A stretch of 64,000 bases of DNA from Pedobacter sp. ASV28 (GTDB lineage Bacteria > Bacteroidota > Bacteroidia > Sphingobacteriales > Sphingobacteriaceae): NCBI RefSeq assembly GCF_016428855.1, contig NZ_JAELTN010000017.1, forward strand, positions 1 through 64,000, read 5' to 3'. Positions 44,208-53,401 of the stretch are shown here, piece after piece (positions within the stretch are counted from its first letter, which is position 1; the number at the start of each line of letters is the position of its first letter). A model generated the notes under the pieces. The model searched no databases. It had not been told where the DNA came from and saw nothing but the letters and a program-made list of their open reading frames with translations. The translations under genes were made by a program, and so were the position numbers.

Positions 44208-44274
44208 AACCTCGTAGGCTTTAAAAGGCGAAGTCTCTCAACTTTACCGTTGAACAATAAAAACCTACGGGGTT
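44208..44274. repeat. Long-armed hairpin with internal stem between dgt and lytTR gene
   Basis: An 11-bp stem with one wobble (AACCTCGTAGG at 44208-44218 paired with CCTACGGGGTT at 44264-44274) encloses a small hairpin TCAAC-TTTACC-GTTGA (44238-44253). It lies between convergent genes and could act as a terminator or be a palindromic repeat. Confidence 0.6.
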
Positions 44275-44292
44275 TCTAAGCTTAACATATCT

Positions 44293-44970
44293 TTAACTTT
44301 TTACCGCCGCTAGGTTTTTACGATAGTTTTCTCCAATGGGGATTTCTACGTTATGAATCCTAACCTGGTTCTTCCCCATCTCCAAAAGATAATCCTGATT
44401 AATCAAATAAGAACGGTGAATTCTTACAAATTGCTTTTTCGGCAACAGTTCCTCTAAATATTTCATGGTCATATGCACCATGAAATTACCATTTCTGGTA
44501 TACAGCATAATATAATCTTTGATAGATTGGGCATAAAAAAGTTCAATATGCAACACTTTTAATAGTTTTCCTGAAACCTTGAAATAGGTATAGTCCTTTT
44601 CCTCGTCAACTGCCATTACGGTTAATTTAAGAAATTTTTGTATGCTCTTCTGAAAACGTTCGTTGGTAATTGGCTTTAAAAGATAATCTACGGCTTCTAA
44701 CTCATAACTGGTTACGGCATATTCGGGAAAAGCTGTTGTAAAAATAACCGCTGGTGGATTTTTAAGCGATTTTAGAAAATCTATCCCGCTTAAGGCAGGC
44801 ATCTTCACATCCAAAAACATTAAATCTATCTGTTGTTGGTGCAATATTTCAAAGGCTTCAAAAGCTGTGCTACTTTTTTTTACCAAACATAAGTTTTCAT
44901 GGCTGTTGATATAAGTTTCCAGGATGTCTTGCGCTAATGGCTCATCATCTACAATTAAGCATTTGATCAT
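44293..44970 (-). CDS. LytTR-family response regulator
   Basis: A 225-residue cytoplasmic regulator: an N-terminal receiver (about 1-120) with acidic pocket D8-D9, phospho-acceptor D54 in FLDVKMP and a Lys near 105 (LLKPI), followed by a LytTR DNA-binding domain (about 130-222, KQFVRIHRSYLINQDYL). The start overlaps the sensor kinase stop by 4 bp, so the two form a two-component pair. Targets unknown. Confidence 0.95.
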   Translation of the reverse strand: MIKCLIVDDEPLAQDILETYINSHENLCLVKKSSTAFEAFEILHQQQIDLMFLDVKMPALSGIDFLKSLKNPPAVIFTTAFPEYAVTSYELEAVDYLLKPITNERFQKSIQKFLKLTVMAVDEEKDYTYFKVSGKLLKVLHIELFYAQSIKDYIMLYTRNGNFMVHMTMKYLEELLPKKQFVRIHRSYLINQDYLLEMGKNQVRIHNVEIPIGENYRKNLAAVKS

Positions 44971-46040
44971 GTCATCTTTAGTGTTAAAATTACCTGATAA
45001 ACTCCATTGTTACTTTGTATCTCTAGCATATGCTTTTGTGGATATAATATTTCCAATCTCTTCTTCACATTTATCAAACCGATTCCTCCCCTATTGCTTT
45101 GCCTACTTGCTATACTATTGCTCACTTCCATGGTCAGCTCTTCTTCTGTTTTGCAGATGATAATCTTCACAAAGCCTTCCTTTTCCTCTTCTTCTACCCC
45201 GTGCTTAAAGGCGTTCTCTATAAATGGCAGTAATAGCAAAGGACTAATTTGACCCCCTTTGTCCACGCCCTGTGCATCAAAATTAATATTTATTGCCGCA
45301 CGATAACGAATGTTCTCTACTTCTACATAATTTTTTATAAATGCGATCTCATCATGCAAAGGCACTAATTGATTTTCCGTCCTGTATAAAATATAACGCA
45401 TCATTTCTGCCAATTTAGCCACCAATGGCGCTGTATCCTTATCTTGTTTCAAAGCCAGGCTATATATATTATTTAATGTATTAAAAAAGAAATGGGGTTG
45501 CAACTGTGCTTTTAAATAGGTCAATTCGGAAATTAATTGTTGCTCTTTTAATGTTTTTAGTTGTTCATCCTGTTGTAAAGACCGGATCAAAAAAGCAAAA
45601 CCGATAATGGTAAAAAGAATGCGGTTAAGTGTATAACTGATGATAAAGTATAAGGTTGGTCTACTAAAATCTTTAAAAGCCCTTGCTTTCAGCTCAGCTG
45701 ATACAAAAGGTAATTTAGTAATGGACCAGTTCATTACATATTTGTCGTACATATGGCTTAAAACAACAAAAAAGGCCACACTTATCACAATTGGGATGGT
45801 TTTTTTCTTAAACACATAACCTTTTAAAAACACCCAGTAATAAATGCTATAGAAGATAAAAATATACGTACCAATAACTAACCTATACTCTAAGGCATGG
45901 GTAAAATTCCATAAATTGTTCTCCTCATAGAAACTATATTCGATATCGCTTATGATTGAGCCAACATAACAGATGAAGATAAAGAAGATCAATTCTATCT
46001 TGAAGTACTTCCAATCTGTTTTAGTCTTGAGCTTGAACAT
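44967..46040 (-). CDS. LytS-like sensor histidine kinase
   Basis: A 357-residue membrane sensor kinase of the His_kinase (PF06580) type. Four or so helices (about 15-30, 53-72, 82-98, 132-153) precede a short coiled coil and the phospho-acceptor H183 in QLQPHFFFNTLNNI. The ATPase domain has a typical PFIENAFKHG N-box (near 265) and GGIGLINVKKRLE G-box. The cognate regulator follows with a 4-bp overlap. The signal is unknown; no periplasmic sensor domain of size is present. Confidence 0.93.
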   Translation of the reverse strand: MFKLKTKTDWKYFKIELIFFIFICYVGSIISDIEYSFYEENNLWNFTHALEYRLVIGTYIFIFYSIYYWVFLKGYVFKKKTIPIVISVAFFVVLSHMYDKYVMNWSITKLPFVSAELKARAFKDFSRPTLYFIISYTLNRILFTIIGFAFLIRSLQQDEQLKTLKEQQLISELTYLKAQLQPHFFFNTLNNIYSLALKQDKDTAPLVAKLAEMMRYILYRTENQLVPLHDEIAFIKNYVEVENIRYRAAININFDAQGVDKGGQISPLLLLPFIENAFKHGVEEEEKEGFVKIIICKTEEELTMEVSNSIASRQSNRGGIGLINVKKRLEILYPQKHMLEIQSNNGVYQVILTLKMT

Positions 46041-46124
46041 GGCACCAAGGTAAATAATATTTGTCTAGCTCTTTTTCAATTGATTTTACTTTTCGACTAA
46101 AACCCACATTTTTTAGACTAAAAT

Positions 46125-46132
46125 TAATTTTG
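46125..46132 (+). promoter_or_regulatory. Possible -7 element of thioredoxin-like gene
   Basis: TAATTTTG fits TAnnTTTG, about 90 nt before the preferred start at 46224, in the spacer divergent from the sensor kinase. Confidence 0.35.
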
Positions 46133-46223
46133 ACCTTTCTGTCGAATTAATCAACCACCCGGTCTAATTCATAAAAAAGGCTTCATTGCGATGTATAGAT
46201 TTGTAAAACAAAAACTTAAAATC

Positions 46224-47402
46224 ATGAAATATAGCTTAACCTTTTTAGTTTTATTATCTACCGTTAGCATGGCGTCGGCCCAAAATGTAGCAACAGTCGA
46301 AAATGTAATTGGCAAGACAAGTGAAATACTCAACAGCCTAAAATCCATCTCCTATAGTAGTTATAGAGAAATCAATAATTTCAAAGACAATTACTTTTCA
46401 AAGAATAGCGGGAACAGTTACTTTGAATATGATTCTGCAGCTGATGGAAAAGTAGCGAAGTTTCAACTTCAAAATGAAAAAAGTCTGCAGGTCTATAATG
46501 GAACAGAATATTTTCTTTTAGACCATGCTGACAAAACCGTGGAACTAGAAAAAAGGACAGCAAAACAACTTGGAAGCATATCTCTACTCTATAATTCCAT
46601 CACCACCATCCGCATCGTCCTCCCCTTATTATTAAAGGACCAAGGCATTCCAAAATCATTAAAAGACACCGTAATTGACGGTAAAAGTTATGATCTCGTA
46701 CAATTTGCATTGAACAAAAAAACGATGGAATTTCCAAACGGGTTTGCCAGTTTTGATAGTGAGGTAATCAAATATTATAAATTGATCATCGACAAAACAA
46801 CTGCTTTACCTTTTATGGTTTTTGACGGGAACAGTATCTCCAAAGATCAATATTATACCAAAACGATTTTCACGAACATCAATGTCAATCCAAAATCTCC
46901 CGCAGAAGATTCGTGGTATTATTCTAGTTATAAGGGTTACGAACCCCAAAAGAAAGGCACCCAAAAACCAATGGTTATGGTTGGTAGCTTTCTCCAAAAT
47001 TGGACACTGCCTAAATACGATCCCACAAATTCAGATACCCTACAATCTATTGATCTCAAAGGCAAAATTGTTTTGATGGAGTTTTGGATTAAAAACTGTG
47101 GTTATTGTATGTTGGCTTTTCCAGAAATAAAAACGTTACAGGAAAAGTATGGCAAGAAGATTGAAATCTTAAGTATCAATGCCTATGAGAAAAAAGAGGA
47201 AATAGATTTCTTCTATCAAAGAGAAAAACCAAAATATCAAATGCTCTATAATGGTGAAAAGCTGGCCAATAACCTGGGTATTTATGCCTATCCAGCCTCC
47301 ATATTATTGGATAAGAATGGCAAGGTTATTTATACCTCAAGAGGGTTTGACAAAATAGAAATTGAAAAGGCAATTAAGAAAGCATTATCATCAAATCTTT
47401 AA
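46224..47402 (+). CDS. Exported TlpA/thioredoxin-like protein with N-terminal extension
   Basis: A 392-residue exported protein. The start at 46224 gives a standard signal peptide (MKYSLTFLVLL... cleavage near SASAQ region); an upstream ATG at 46191 would add eleven basic residues. Residues about 25-240 form an unrecognised beta-rich, LolA-like region, and 260-390 a TlpA-type thioredoxin fold with redox C292-G-Y-C295 in the WIKNCGYC motif. Probable role: disulfide reduction or cytochrome maturation in the periplasm. It is divergent from the LytS/LytTR pair. Confidence 0.85.
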   Translation: MKYSLTFLVLLSTVSMASAQNVATVENVIGKTSEILNSLKSISYSSYREINNFKDNYFSKNSGNSYFEYDSAADGKVAKFQLQNEKSLQVYNGTEYFLLDHADKTVELEKRTAKQLGSISLLYNSITTIRIVLPLLLKDQGIPKSLKDTVIDGKSYDLVQFALNKKTMEFPNGFASFDSEVIKYYKLIIDKTTALPFMVFDGNSISKDQYYTKTIFTNINVNPKSPAEDSWYYSSYKGYEPQKKGTQKPMVMVGSFLQNWTLPKYDPTNSDTLQSIDLKGKIVLMEFWIKNCGYCMLAFPEIKTLQEKYGKKIEILSINAYEKKEEIDFFYQREKPKYQMLYNGEKLANNLGIYAYPASILLDKNGKVIYTSRGFDKIEIEKAIKKALSSNL

Positions 47403-47419
47403 TTTAAGACTTATACACT

Positions 47420-48397
47420 TTAGCGTTGGGCACCTACTATATGCTTCATGATTTGTTCTGCATGGACCCTAGAGTTTTCGATATACCATTTATGGGTGTC
47501 CATACCTCCGCAAACTACCCCAGCCAAATATAGTCCTGGCACATTTGTTTCCATGGTTTCTGTATGATGGATGGGGTTTTGCTCTTTATCAAACTGTACC
47601 CCCAAATTAGCCAGCAGTTTAAAGTTCGGCGTATATCCGGTCATGGCCAACACAAAATCATTTTCCAGGTTAATTAGGCCCTCGGGTGTTTTTATGGTCA
47701 CAGAATTTGGAGAAATATGGGTTAGCTCGCTATGGTAATAGACCTTTATTTCGCCCTCCTTTATTCGGTTCTCTATATCTGGCCTTACCCAATATTTCAC
47801 GTACGAACCAATTTCTCCACCACGAATGACCAGGGTAACCTTAGCTCCTTTTCTGTAAGTCTCCAAAGCTACATCAATAGCTGAATTATTTGCCCCCACT
47901 ACCACAACCTTACTAAAAGCGTATAAATGTGGGTCTTGATAATAGTGTTTTACTTTTGATAATTCTTCTCCCGGTATATTCATGAGTACCGGTATATCAT
48001 AAAACCCGGTAGCAACAATTACCTGCTTTACCTGATAGTTAGACTTATTCGTGAACACTTCAAAATCACCATTAGGCAGCTTTTCACTTCGTTCTACAGT
48101 TTCGAAAAGACGGATATTTAATGCAAATTTCTCCGCTACACGGCGATAATATTCTAAAGCTTCATTACGGTTTGGCTTATTGCTGATGCTAACAAAGGGA
48201 ACACCCCCAATTTCGAGTTTTTGCGACGTAGAAAAGAAGGTCATGAAAACAGGGTAATGATATAAGCTATTCACCAATGGCCCTTTTTCTATAATGACAT
48301 AGCTTTTACCCGCCTTTTGGGCCTCTATTCCACAAGCTAGACCTATAGGGCCAGCACCTATGATCAGGATATCGTAATGTTGATTTTCTGTTGCCAA
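47420..48397 (-). CDS. ypdA: YpdA-family bacillithiol disulfide reductase
   Basis: A 325-residue FAD/NADPH flavoprotein. The FAD motif GAGPIGLACG (13-22), the second dinucleotide motif VVVGANNSAIDVALE and the segment FFSTSQKLEIGGVPF fit the YpdA family, which reduces bacillithiol disulfide. YtxJ, another bacillithiol-associated protein, lies at 59 kb, which supports use of this thiol, although bshA, bshB and bshC are not in the window. It is convergent with the thioredoxin-like gene. Confidence 0.9.
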   Translation of the reverse strand: MATENQHYDILIIGAGPIGLACGIEAQKAGKSYVIIEKGPLVNSLYHYPVFMTFFSTSQKLEIGGVPFVSISNKPNRNEALEYYRRVAEKFALNIRLFETVERSEKLPNGDFEVFTNKSNYQVKQVIVATGFYDIPVLMNIPGEELSKVKHYYQDPHLYAFSKVVVVGANNSAIDVALETYRKGAKVTLVIRGGEIGSYVKYWVRPDIENRIKEGEIKVYYHSELTHISPNSVTIKTPEGLINLENDFVLAMTGYTPNFKLLANLGVQFDKEQNPIHHTETMETNVPGLYLAGVVCGGMDTHKWYIENSRVHAEQIMKHIVGAQR

Positions 48398-48615
48398 GAT
48401 ATTGTTCCTTTAAAAATTAAACCCGATTGTAGTGAAAATCCTTTTTGCTGCAATTTCCTTGAACAGGCTCAGGATAACAGCTGCAAAAAGATTAAAACGA
48501 AAAGCGGGGCTGTGGTTACCGAAGCTATATTGTCATTGTTTTTCTAATATAAAAAAGATGGCCAAGTTTCCTTTCCAAAAATTGCAGCAAGCACTCTTAA
48601 CAACTGGTCATGACG

Positions 48616-50031
48616 TTAAACTTTCATGGCCTTACTTGGACAAGCAAAATCTGTACGTTTTAAAGAAGTGTTTTTAATGGCACTATATCCGCCAGCCACA
48701 TCTATTACATGATCTATTCCACGGGCCTTCAAGATCGATGCGGCAATCATAGAGCGATAACCACCTGCACAGTGGATATAATAAGTCTTGTTTGGATCCA
48801 TCTCTGCTGTCCAATCGTTAATATAATCTAAAGGGCGAGACCAGGTTATTTCCAGGTGCTCAGCTTCGTATTCTCCGGGTTTACGTACATCCAAGGCCAA
48901 TAAAGTTGGATCTTGCAAAGAGACCTGTTCAAACTCCTCTGCTTTTATGGATTTAATATGGTCTAATTCCTTGCCGGCATTTTGCCAAGCAGCAATCCCA
49001 CCTTGTAGATAGCCAATGGTATAATCGTAACCTACCCTGGCCAAGCGGGTAATGGTCTCTTCTGCTTTGCCCTCTTCGGTCACCAACAAGATATTTTGCT
49101 TTAGGTCGGTAATTAAGGCGCCTACCCAAGGTGCGAATTGTCCATTTAAGCCTATATTGATTGAATTTGGAATAAAGCCTTTAGCAAAAACCTGTGGATC
49201 TCGAGTGTCCAATATGAGCGCTCCTGTTTGATTGGCCATATCTTCAAATGCCCGCGGGTCTAATGGCTGCAGTCCTTTTTGATATACTTCATCAATGCTT
49301 TCGTACCCTCCTTTGTTCATTGCCGCATTTTTTGCAAAATATTGAGGAGGAGGTAAAATCCCATCGGTTACTTCTTCTATAAATTGCGCTTTGGTAGCAG
49401 CCTTTAAGGCATAGTTAACCTGCTTTTGATGCCCCAAGGTATCAAAAGTTTCCTTGCTCATGCTTTTTCCACAGGCAGAACCTGCCCCATGTCCCGGATA
49501 GACAATGACCTCATCGGCCAATGGTTTTATCTTTTCATTTAGCGAATCGTAGAGCATTCCCGCCAAATCGTCCATGGTTAAGCTACCTTTTTGAGCCAGA
49601 TCTGGTCTTCCTACATCGCCAATAAACAAGGTATCTCCACTAAAAATACAATGGTGCTTGCCCTGTTCGTCGCTAAGCAGATAAGTGGTAGATTCTAAGG
49701 TATGTCCAGGTGTATGCAATGCAGTAATGGTTACTGCTCCAATTTTAAATTGTTCACCATCTTGGGCAATATGCGCTTCAAATCCGGTGGTTGCCGTTGG
49801 TCCATAAACAATAGTTGCTCCAGACTTTTCGGCCAGATCTAAATGTCCAGACACAAAATCGGCATGAAAATGAGTTTCAAAAATATATTTAATAGTTGCT
49901 CCACTCTGTGCCGCCCTTTTTAAATAGGGAGAAACTTCCCTAAGTGGGTCTATGATAGCAGCCTCGCCATTACTTTCGATATAATAGGCAGCTTCTGCCA
50001 AACAGCCCGTATATATTTGCTCTATCTTCAT
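48616..50031 (-). CDS. MBL-fold persulfide dioxygenase-like protein fused to two rhodanese domains
   Basis: A 471-residue three-part protein. The beta-lactamase fold (about 1-240) has T53-H-F-H-A-D58 with H63, H110, D133 and H181 as metal ligands, as in ETHE1-like persulfide dioxygenases. A first rhodanese-like domain (about 262-355) has LLVTEEGKA where the Cys should be and looks inactive; the second (about 372-455) has the catalytic-type C421-A-G-G-Y-R. It is likely involved in sulfane-sulfur oxidation. It is upstream of ypdA on the same strand with a 218-bp gap. Confidence 0.92.
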   Translation of the reverse strand: MKIEQIYTGCLAEAAYYIESNGEAAIIDPLREVSPYLKRAAQSGATIKYIFETHFHADFVSGHLDLAEKSGATIVYGPTATTGFEAHIAQDGEQFKIGAVTITALHTPGHTLESTTYLLSDEQGKHHCIFSGDTLFIGDVGRPDLAQKGSLTMDDLAGMLYDSLNEKIKPLADEVIVYPGHGAGSACGKSMSKETFDTLGHQKQVNYALKAATKAQFIEEVTDGILPPPQYFAKNAAMNKGGYESIDEVYQKGLQPLDPRAFEDMANQTGALILDTRDPQVFAKGFIPNSINIGLNGQFAPWVGALITDLKQNILLVTEEGKAEETITRLARVGYDYTIGYLQGGIAAWQNAGKELDHIKSIKAEEFEQVSLQDPTLLALDVRKPGEYEAEHLEITWSRPLDYINDWTAEMDPNKTYYIHCAGGYRSMIAASILKARGIDHVIDVAGGYSAIKNTSLKRTDFACPSKAMKV

Positions 50032-50267
50032 TTTTCAGTGTATTAGAATCAAGTAGTACCTATCAAGTATCAAGCCATGATACGTATTAATCGTTAACAA
50101 AAATAAGGTTTAATGCTTACTTATATAATGATGGGTGTCATAATTGCAGAAGTTTTACTTTAGCTCATCAATTCCACTGCGCCCAAAAGAACCCGCACCA
50201 AGAATGTCACAATAACGTTAGTGAGCGCTTTTTTAAAACCGACAAGAAAACGTATAACACCTAAAGA

Positions 50268-51284
50268 TTAATGAGTTAACTCACCTACAATCGAAACTTC
50301 CATCTGCTGTCTAATTTCTGCGTCGGAAATGCCTGCGGCAAGCAGATACATTAATTTGGTTACCGCAGTTTCAAAAGTCATATCGTAGCCGCTTACAACC
50401 CCCATTTTTTTCAGTTTGCTGCTGGTTTCATACATACCTAACTGTACCGAACCGCGCTTACATTGTGAAATATCAACAATAATCTTACCATTGTCTATAG
50501 CCTGCGCCAAGGCATCCGTAAACCATTCGTCTGTGGTGGTATTTCCCGAGCCAAAGGTTTCCAATACAATTGCCCTCACCCTCGATTTGGTTACCGCGGC
50601 CACTACTTCTTCTGTTATCCCTGGATAAACCTTCAAAACGCCAATATTGGCATCAAATTCAGTTTGAATATAAAATGGCGCTGTTGGCACCGGTAAAATT
50701 TCCTTATGAAAAAAGGTCAACAGCACACCTGCTTCGGCCAAAATTGGATAGTTAGGCGAACGAAAGGCCTCAAATTTCTCTGTATTGTATTTTATAGACC
50801 TATTTCCTCTAAACAATTGATTATCAAAATAGATGCACACTTCGGGCACTACAGCTTTTCCATTATTTTTTGTCGCCGCTATTTCCAATGCGGTAATTAA
50901 ATTCTCCTTGGCATCTGTCCTAATTTCCCCAATAGGTAATTGTGAACCGGTCAATATTACAGGCTTGGCCAGGTTCTTAAGCATAAAGCTTAATGCCGAA
51001 GCGGTGAAAGACATGGTATCTGATCCATGTAGAATGACAAAACCATCAAATTCTTCGTAATTTTCCTTAATCAGTTCGGCCAATACCTTCCATTGGTTGG
51101 GGTGCATATTTGACGAATCGATAATTGGATTGAATGAGTGTACAGACATCTCATAATCCAATCGGGCAAGTTCTGGCACATTGGCCTTAATCTGTTCGAA
51201 ATCAAAAGGAATTAAAACACCGGTCTTGGCATCGTTAACCATGCCAATGGTGCCCCCGGTGTAGATGATTAGTATCTTAGTCAT
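50268..51284 (-). CDS. ansA: L-asparaginase, type I
   Basis: A 338-residue cytoplasmic asparaginase without signal peptide. The first catalytic segment is YTGGTIG with T12; the second is HGSDTMSFTAS, where Ser88 stands at the position that is Thr in E. coli AnsA (HGTDTM), together with D89. Length and lack of export match type I, although the Ser variant appears common in Bacteroidota from memory. Monocistronic; the 236 bp on its downstream side hold no gene I can see. Confidence 0.93.
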   Translation of the reverse strand: MTKILIIYTGGTIGMVNDAKTGVLIPFDFEQIKANVPELARLDYEMSVHSFNPIIDSSNMHPNQWKVLAELIKENYEEFDGFVILHGSDTMSFTASALSFMLKNLAKPVILTGSQLPIGEIRTDAKENLITALEIAATKNNGKAVVPEVCIYFDNQLFRGNRSIKYNTEKFEAFRSPNYPILAEAGVLLTFFHKEILPVPTAPFYIQTEFDANIGVLKVYPGITEEVVAAVTKSRVRAIVLETFGSGNTTTDEWFTDALAQAIDNGKIIVDISQCKRGSVQLGMYETSSKLKKMGVVSGYDMTFETAVTKLMYLLAAGISDAEIRQQMEVSIVGELTH

Positions 51285-51426
51285 TAAAGTACAGCTATGG
51301 ATTGCAAGTACAAATTAAACAACATTCGCACAGCTTTTTACCACGTGAACAAGATTTAGCAAATATTTAACCATTTTATTGATCGATTGTAAAAACAATA
51401 AGCGAAACGAGCATTTATTCAGAAAT

Positions 51427-52194
51427 TCAAACCCCAAAAATCTTTTTGGAATTCTCTGTGGTAATTTCTGCCACTTCCTGCAAGCTTAATTGATAAATAT
51501 CGGCAACTTTTTGAGCAATATGAACAAGGTAGCTGCTTTCATTGGGCTTTCCCCTAAACGGCACCGGCGCCAGGTAGGGCGAATCTGTTTCCAATACGAT
51601 GTTCTGGATCGAAATTTGGGAAAGCACCTGATCTAGTCCTGCCTTCTTATAAGTAACTACTCCGCCTATCCCTAAATAAAACCCCAATTTTATGGCCCTT
51701 TCTGCTTGAGCCAAGTCTCCAGTAAAACAGTGAAAAATGCCCCGCATCTTTTCGTCTTTCAAATCATCCAGGATCTCAAAGGTTTCATCAAAGGCTTCGC
51801 GACAATGGATAACAAACGGCAGATCGAGCTGTTTGGCCCAATTAATCTGCTGCCTAAATGCATCCTGTTGAATAGCTAAAGTGGTTTTGTCCCAATATAG
51901 GTCTACCCCTATTTCTCCTATTGCATAAATTTTCCTATCTGGCATGCTTTGATAGATTTCCTCTAACACCTGCTGGTAACCTTCCTTCACCTCACAGGGA
52001 TGCAGACCGGCCATGGCAAAGCAGTTTTCGGGATAGGCCGCCACTATTTCATCGATAAGTGAGATAGAGGAAATATCTACGTTTGGCAAAAACAGTCGAT
52101 TTACACCATTGGCAAAGCAACGTTCCATGGCCTGTGCCCTTTTTTCTATATCTTTTTCGTAGTACTGATGGGTATGGGTATCGGTCAACAACAT
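51427..52194 (-). CDS. TatD-family metal-dependent deoxyribonuclease
   Basis: A 255-residue TIM-barrel hydrolase. Metal ligands sit in DTHTHQYY (5-12), IGEIGVDLYWDK, FVIHCREA, IFHCFTG and LETDSPYL, all in family order. TatD-type proteins have 3'-5' exonuclease and other phosphodiesterase activity in DNA repair. It has its own -7 element just past the terminator of the upstream FKBP gene. Confidence 0.95.
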   Translation of the reverse strand: MLLTDTHTHQYYEKDIEKRAQAMERCFANGVNRLFLPNVDISSISLIDEIVAAYPENCFAMAGLHPCEVKEGYQQVLEEIYQSMPDRKIYAIGEIGVDLYWDKTTLAIQQDAFRQQINWAKQLDLPFVIHCREAFDETFEILDDLKDEKMRGIFHCFTGDLAQAERAIKLGFYLGIGGVVTYKKAGLDQVLSQISIQNIVLETDSPYLAPVPFRGKPNESSYLVHIAQKVADIYQLSLQEVAEITTENSKKIFGV

Positions 52195-52198
52195 GCTA

Positions 52199-52206
52199 CA
52201 AAGTTA
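52199..52206 (-). promoter_or_regulatory. Possible -7 element of tatD
   Basis: The minus strand reads TAACTTTG, fitting TAnnTTTG, 4 nt before the tatD start. The short distance makes a near-leaderless mRNA if correct. Confidence 0.4.
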
Positions 52207-52223
52207 TCTTTTATTTATGCCAT

Positions 52224-52256
52224 AAAAAAACCCTGCTCACGAATATGAGCAGGGTT
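52224..52256 (-). terminator. Terminator of FKBP lipoprotein gene
   Basis: Perfect 11-bp arms (AACCCTGCTCA at 52229-52239 and its complement at 52246-52256) with a 6-nt loop. On the minus strand they are followed by seven T, 23 bp after the stop codon of the FKBP gene. Confidence 0.9.
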
Positions 52257-52279
52257 CTAATTTCAGGTGAATGATTTAA

Positions 52280-53278
52280 CTATTTTTTTGCAGGTGCGGG
52301 TGCAGCAGGTGCAGGTGCGGGTGCAGCAGGAGCTGCCGCCTTAGGTTTGATGATATCAATCACTTCAATATCAAAAACCAATGGGCTATAAGGTCCAATT
52401 GGACCACCACCTTGCTCGCCATAGCCTAATTTAGAAGGGATAATAGCCGTAACCTTACCGCCTTTACCTACTAATTTGATCGCTTCTGTAAAACCAGGTA
52501 CGGTACCACCTACAACCATTTTTGTTGGGCCATAAGGTCTACCTGGCTGGTGTACTTTTGCTTCTTTAGCTACTTTTTCATCACTGGTATCAAAAACTTT
52601 ATATTTTTTGTCGTTTCCTTTTTTAGTGAACTTACCTGTATAATTTACAGATACAGTATCGCCATCCACAGCTTTATCGGCACTACCAGGGGTAGTAACC
52701 ACATATTGCAGACCACTAGCAGAGGTTTGTACTTTTAAGTTATTATCTGCAATATAAGATTTGATCTTTCCTTCTTCTGCATTTTTCTTTTTATCCATAT
52801 CAGCTTTATAGTCTGCCTGGAAAAAGTCACTTGCCTTCTTTTGGAAAACCGAATCAGGTTCATTTGCTCCTTTTTTGAAAACTTTCTCGATTTTTACGGT
52901 AAACACCAAATATTTATCGTTTTTAAACTGCTCTGGCTTAGGTTGTTTAGTGTGAAAAGCCATGGTATCAAGGTTGATTTTGAAAGTTGCGCTATCTCCT
53001 TCACCAAAAAGGGTAAGTACGTCTTGCATATCACCTGCATAAGTCTTTTTACCTACCGGGAATATTTGAGCCTGATCTGTATCATAGGTACTGCCTAATA
53101 CAGAATCTCTTTCATTCTTTTGTGTAAAATTGATTTTAACGATATCGCCTTCTTTTATTTTTTCTTTTCCTGCAGAGTTGTGTATTTTGTATAACAAACC
53201 ACCTGGACCCTTTTTCTCAGAATTACAAGCAGCTAAGCCCAAAGTAGCTGCAAGAAGAATTACTAAACTTTTTTTCAT
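52280..53278 (-). CDS. FKBP-type peptidyl-prolyl isomerase lipoprotein
   Basis: A 332-residue exported lipoprotein; the signal ends LAAC with Cys18 as lipid site. A degenerate FKBP-like module occupies about 30-130, a charged helical linker about 135-185, and a complete FKBP domain about 195-310 (DTVSVNYTGKF, VGGTVPGFTEAIKLV, IPSKLGYGEQ). The last 22 residues are an Ala/Pro repeat. It likely helps fold proteins in the periplasm. The gene has its own terminator. Confidence 0.9.
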   Translation of the reverse strand: MKKSLVILLAATLGLAACNSEKKGPGGLLYKIHNSAGKEKIKEGDIVKINFTQKNERDSVLGSTYDTDQAQIFPVGKKTYAGDMQDVLTLFGEGDSATFKINLDTMAFHTKQPKPEQFKNDKYLVFTVKIEKVFKKGANEPDSVFQKKASDFFQADYKADMDKKKNAEEGKIKSYIADNNLKVQTSASGLQYVVTTPGSADKAVDGDTVSVNYTGKFTKKGNDKKYKVFDTSDEKVAKEAKVHQPGRPYGPTKMVVGGTVPGFTEAIKLVGKGGKVTAIIPSKLGYGEQGGGPIGPYSPLVFDIEVIDIIKPKAAAPAAPAPAPAAPAPAKK

Positions 53279-53401
53279 TTATCTTTTTAATTGTTTTTTA
53301 ATGTTTTATATAAATATCAACTTTTACATTTTAAGCCCGCTAAGTTAATCAGGTTTCTGTATTATTTATTATATTTTTTGATTGTTTAATTTTTTTTGCC
53401 G

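Noticed and set aside
48432..48677. 81-codon + strand frame overlapping the end of the MBL-rhodanese gene
   Set aside because: It runs into the coding region of the convergent fusion gene and has no recognisable domain.
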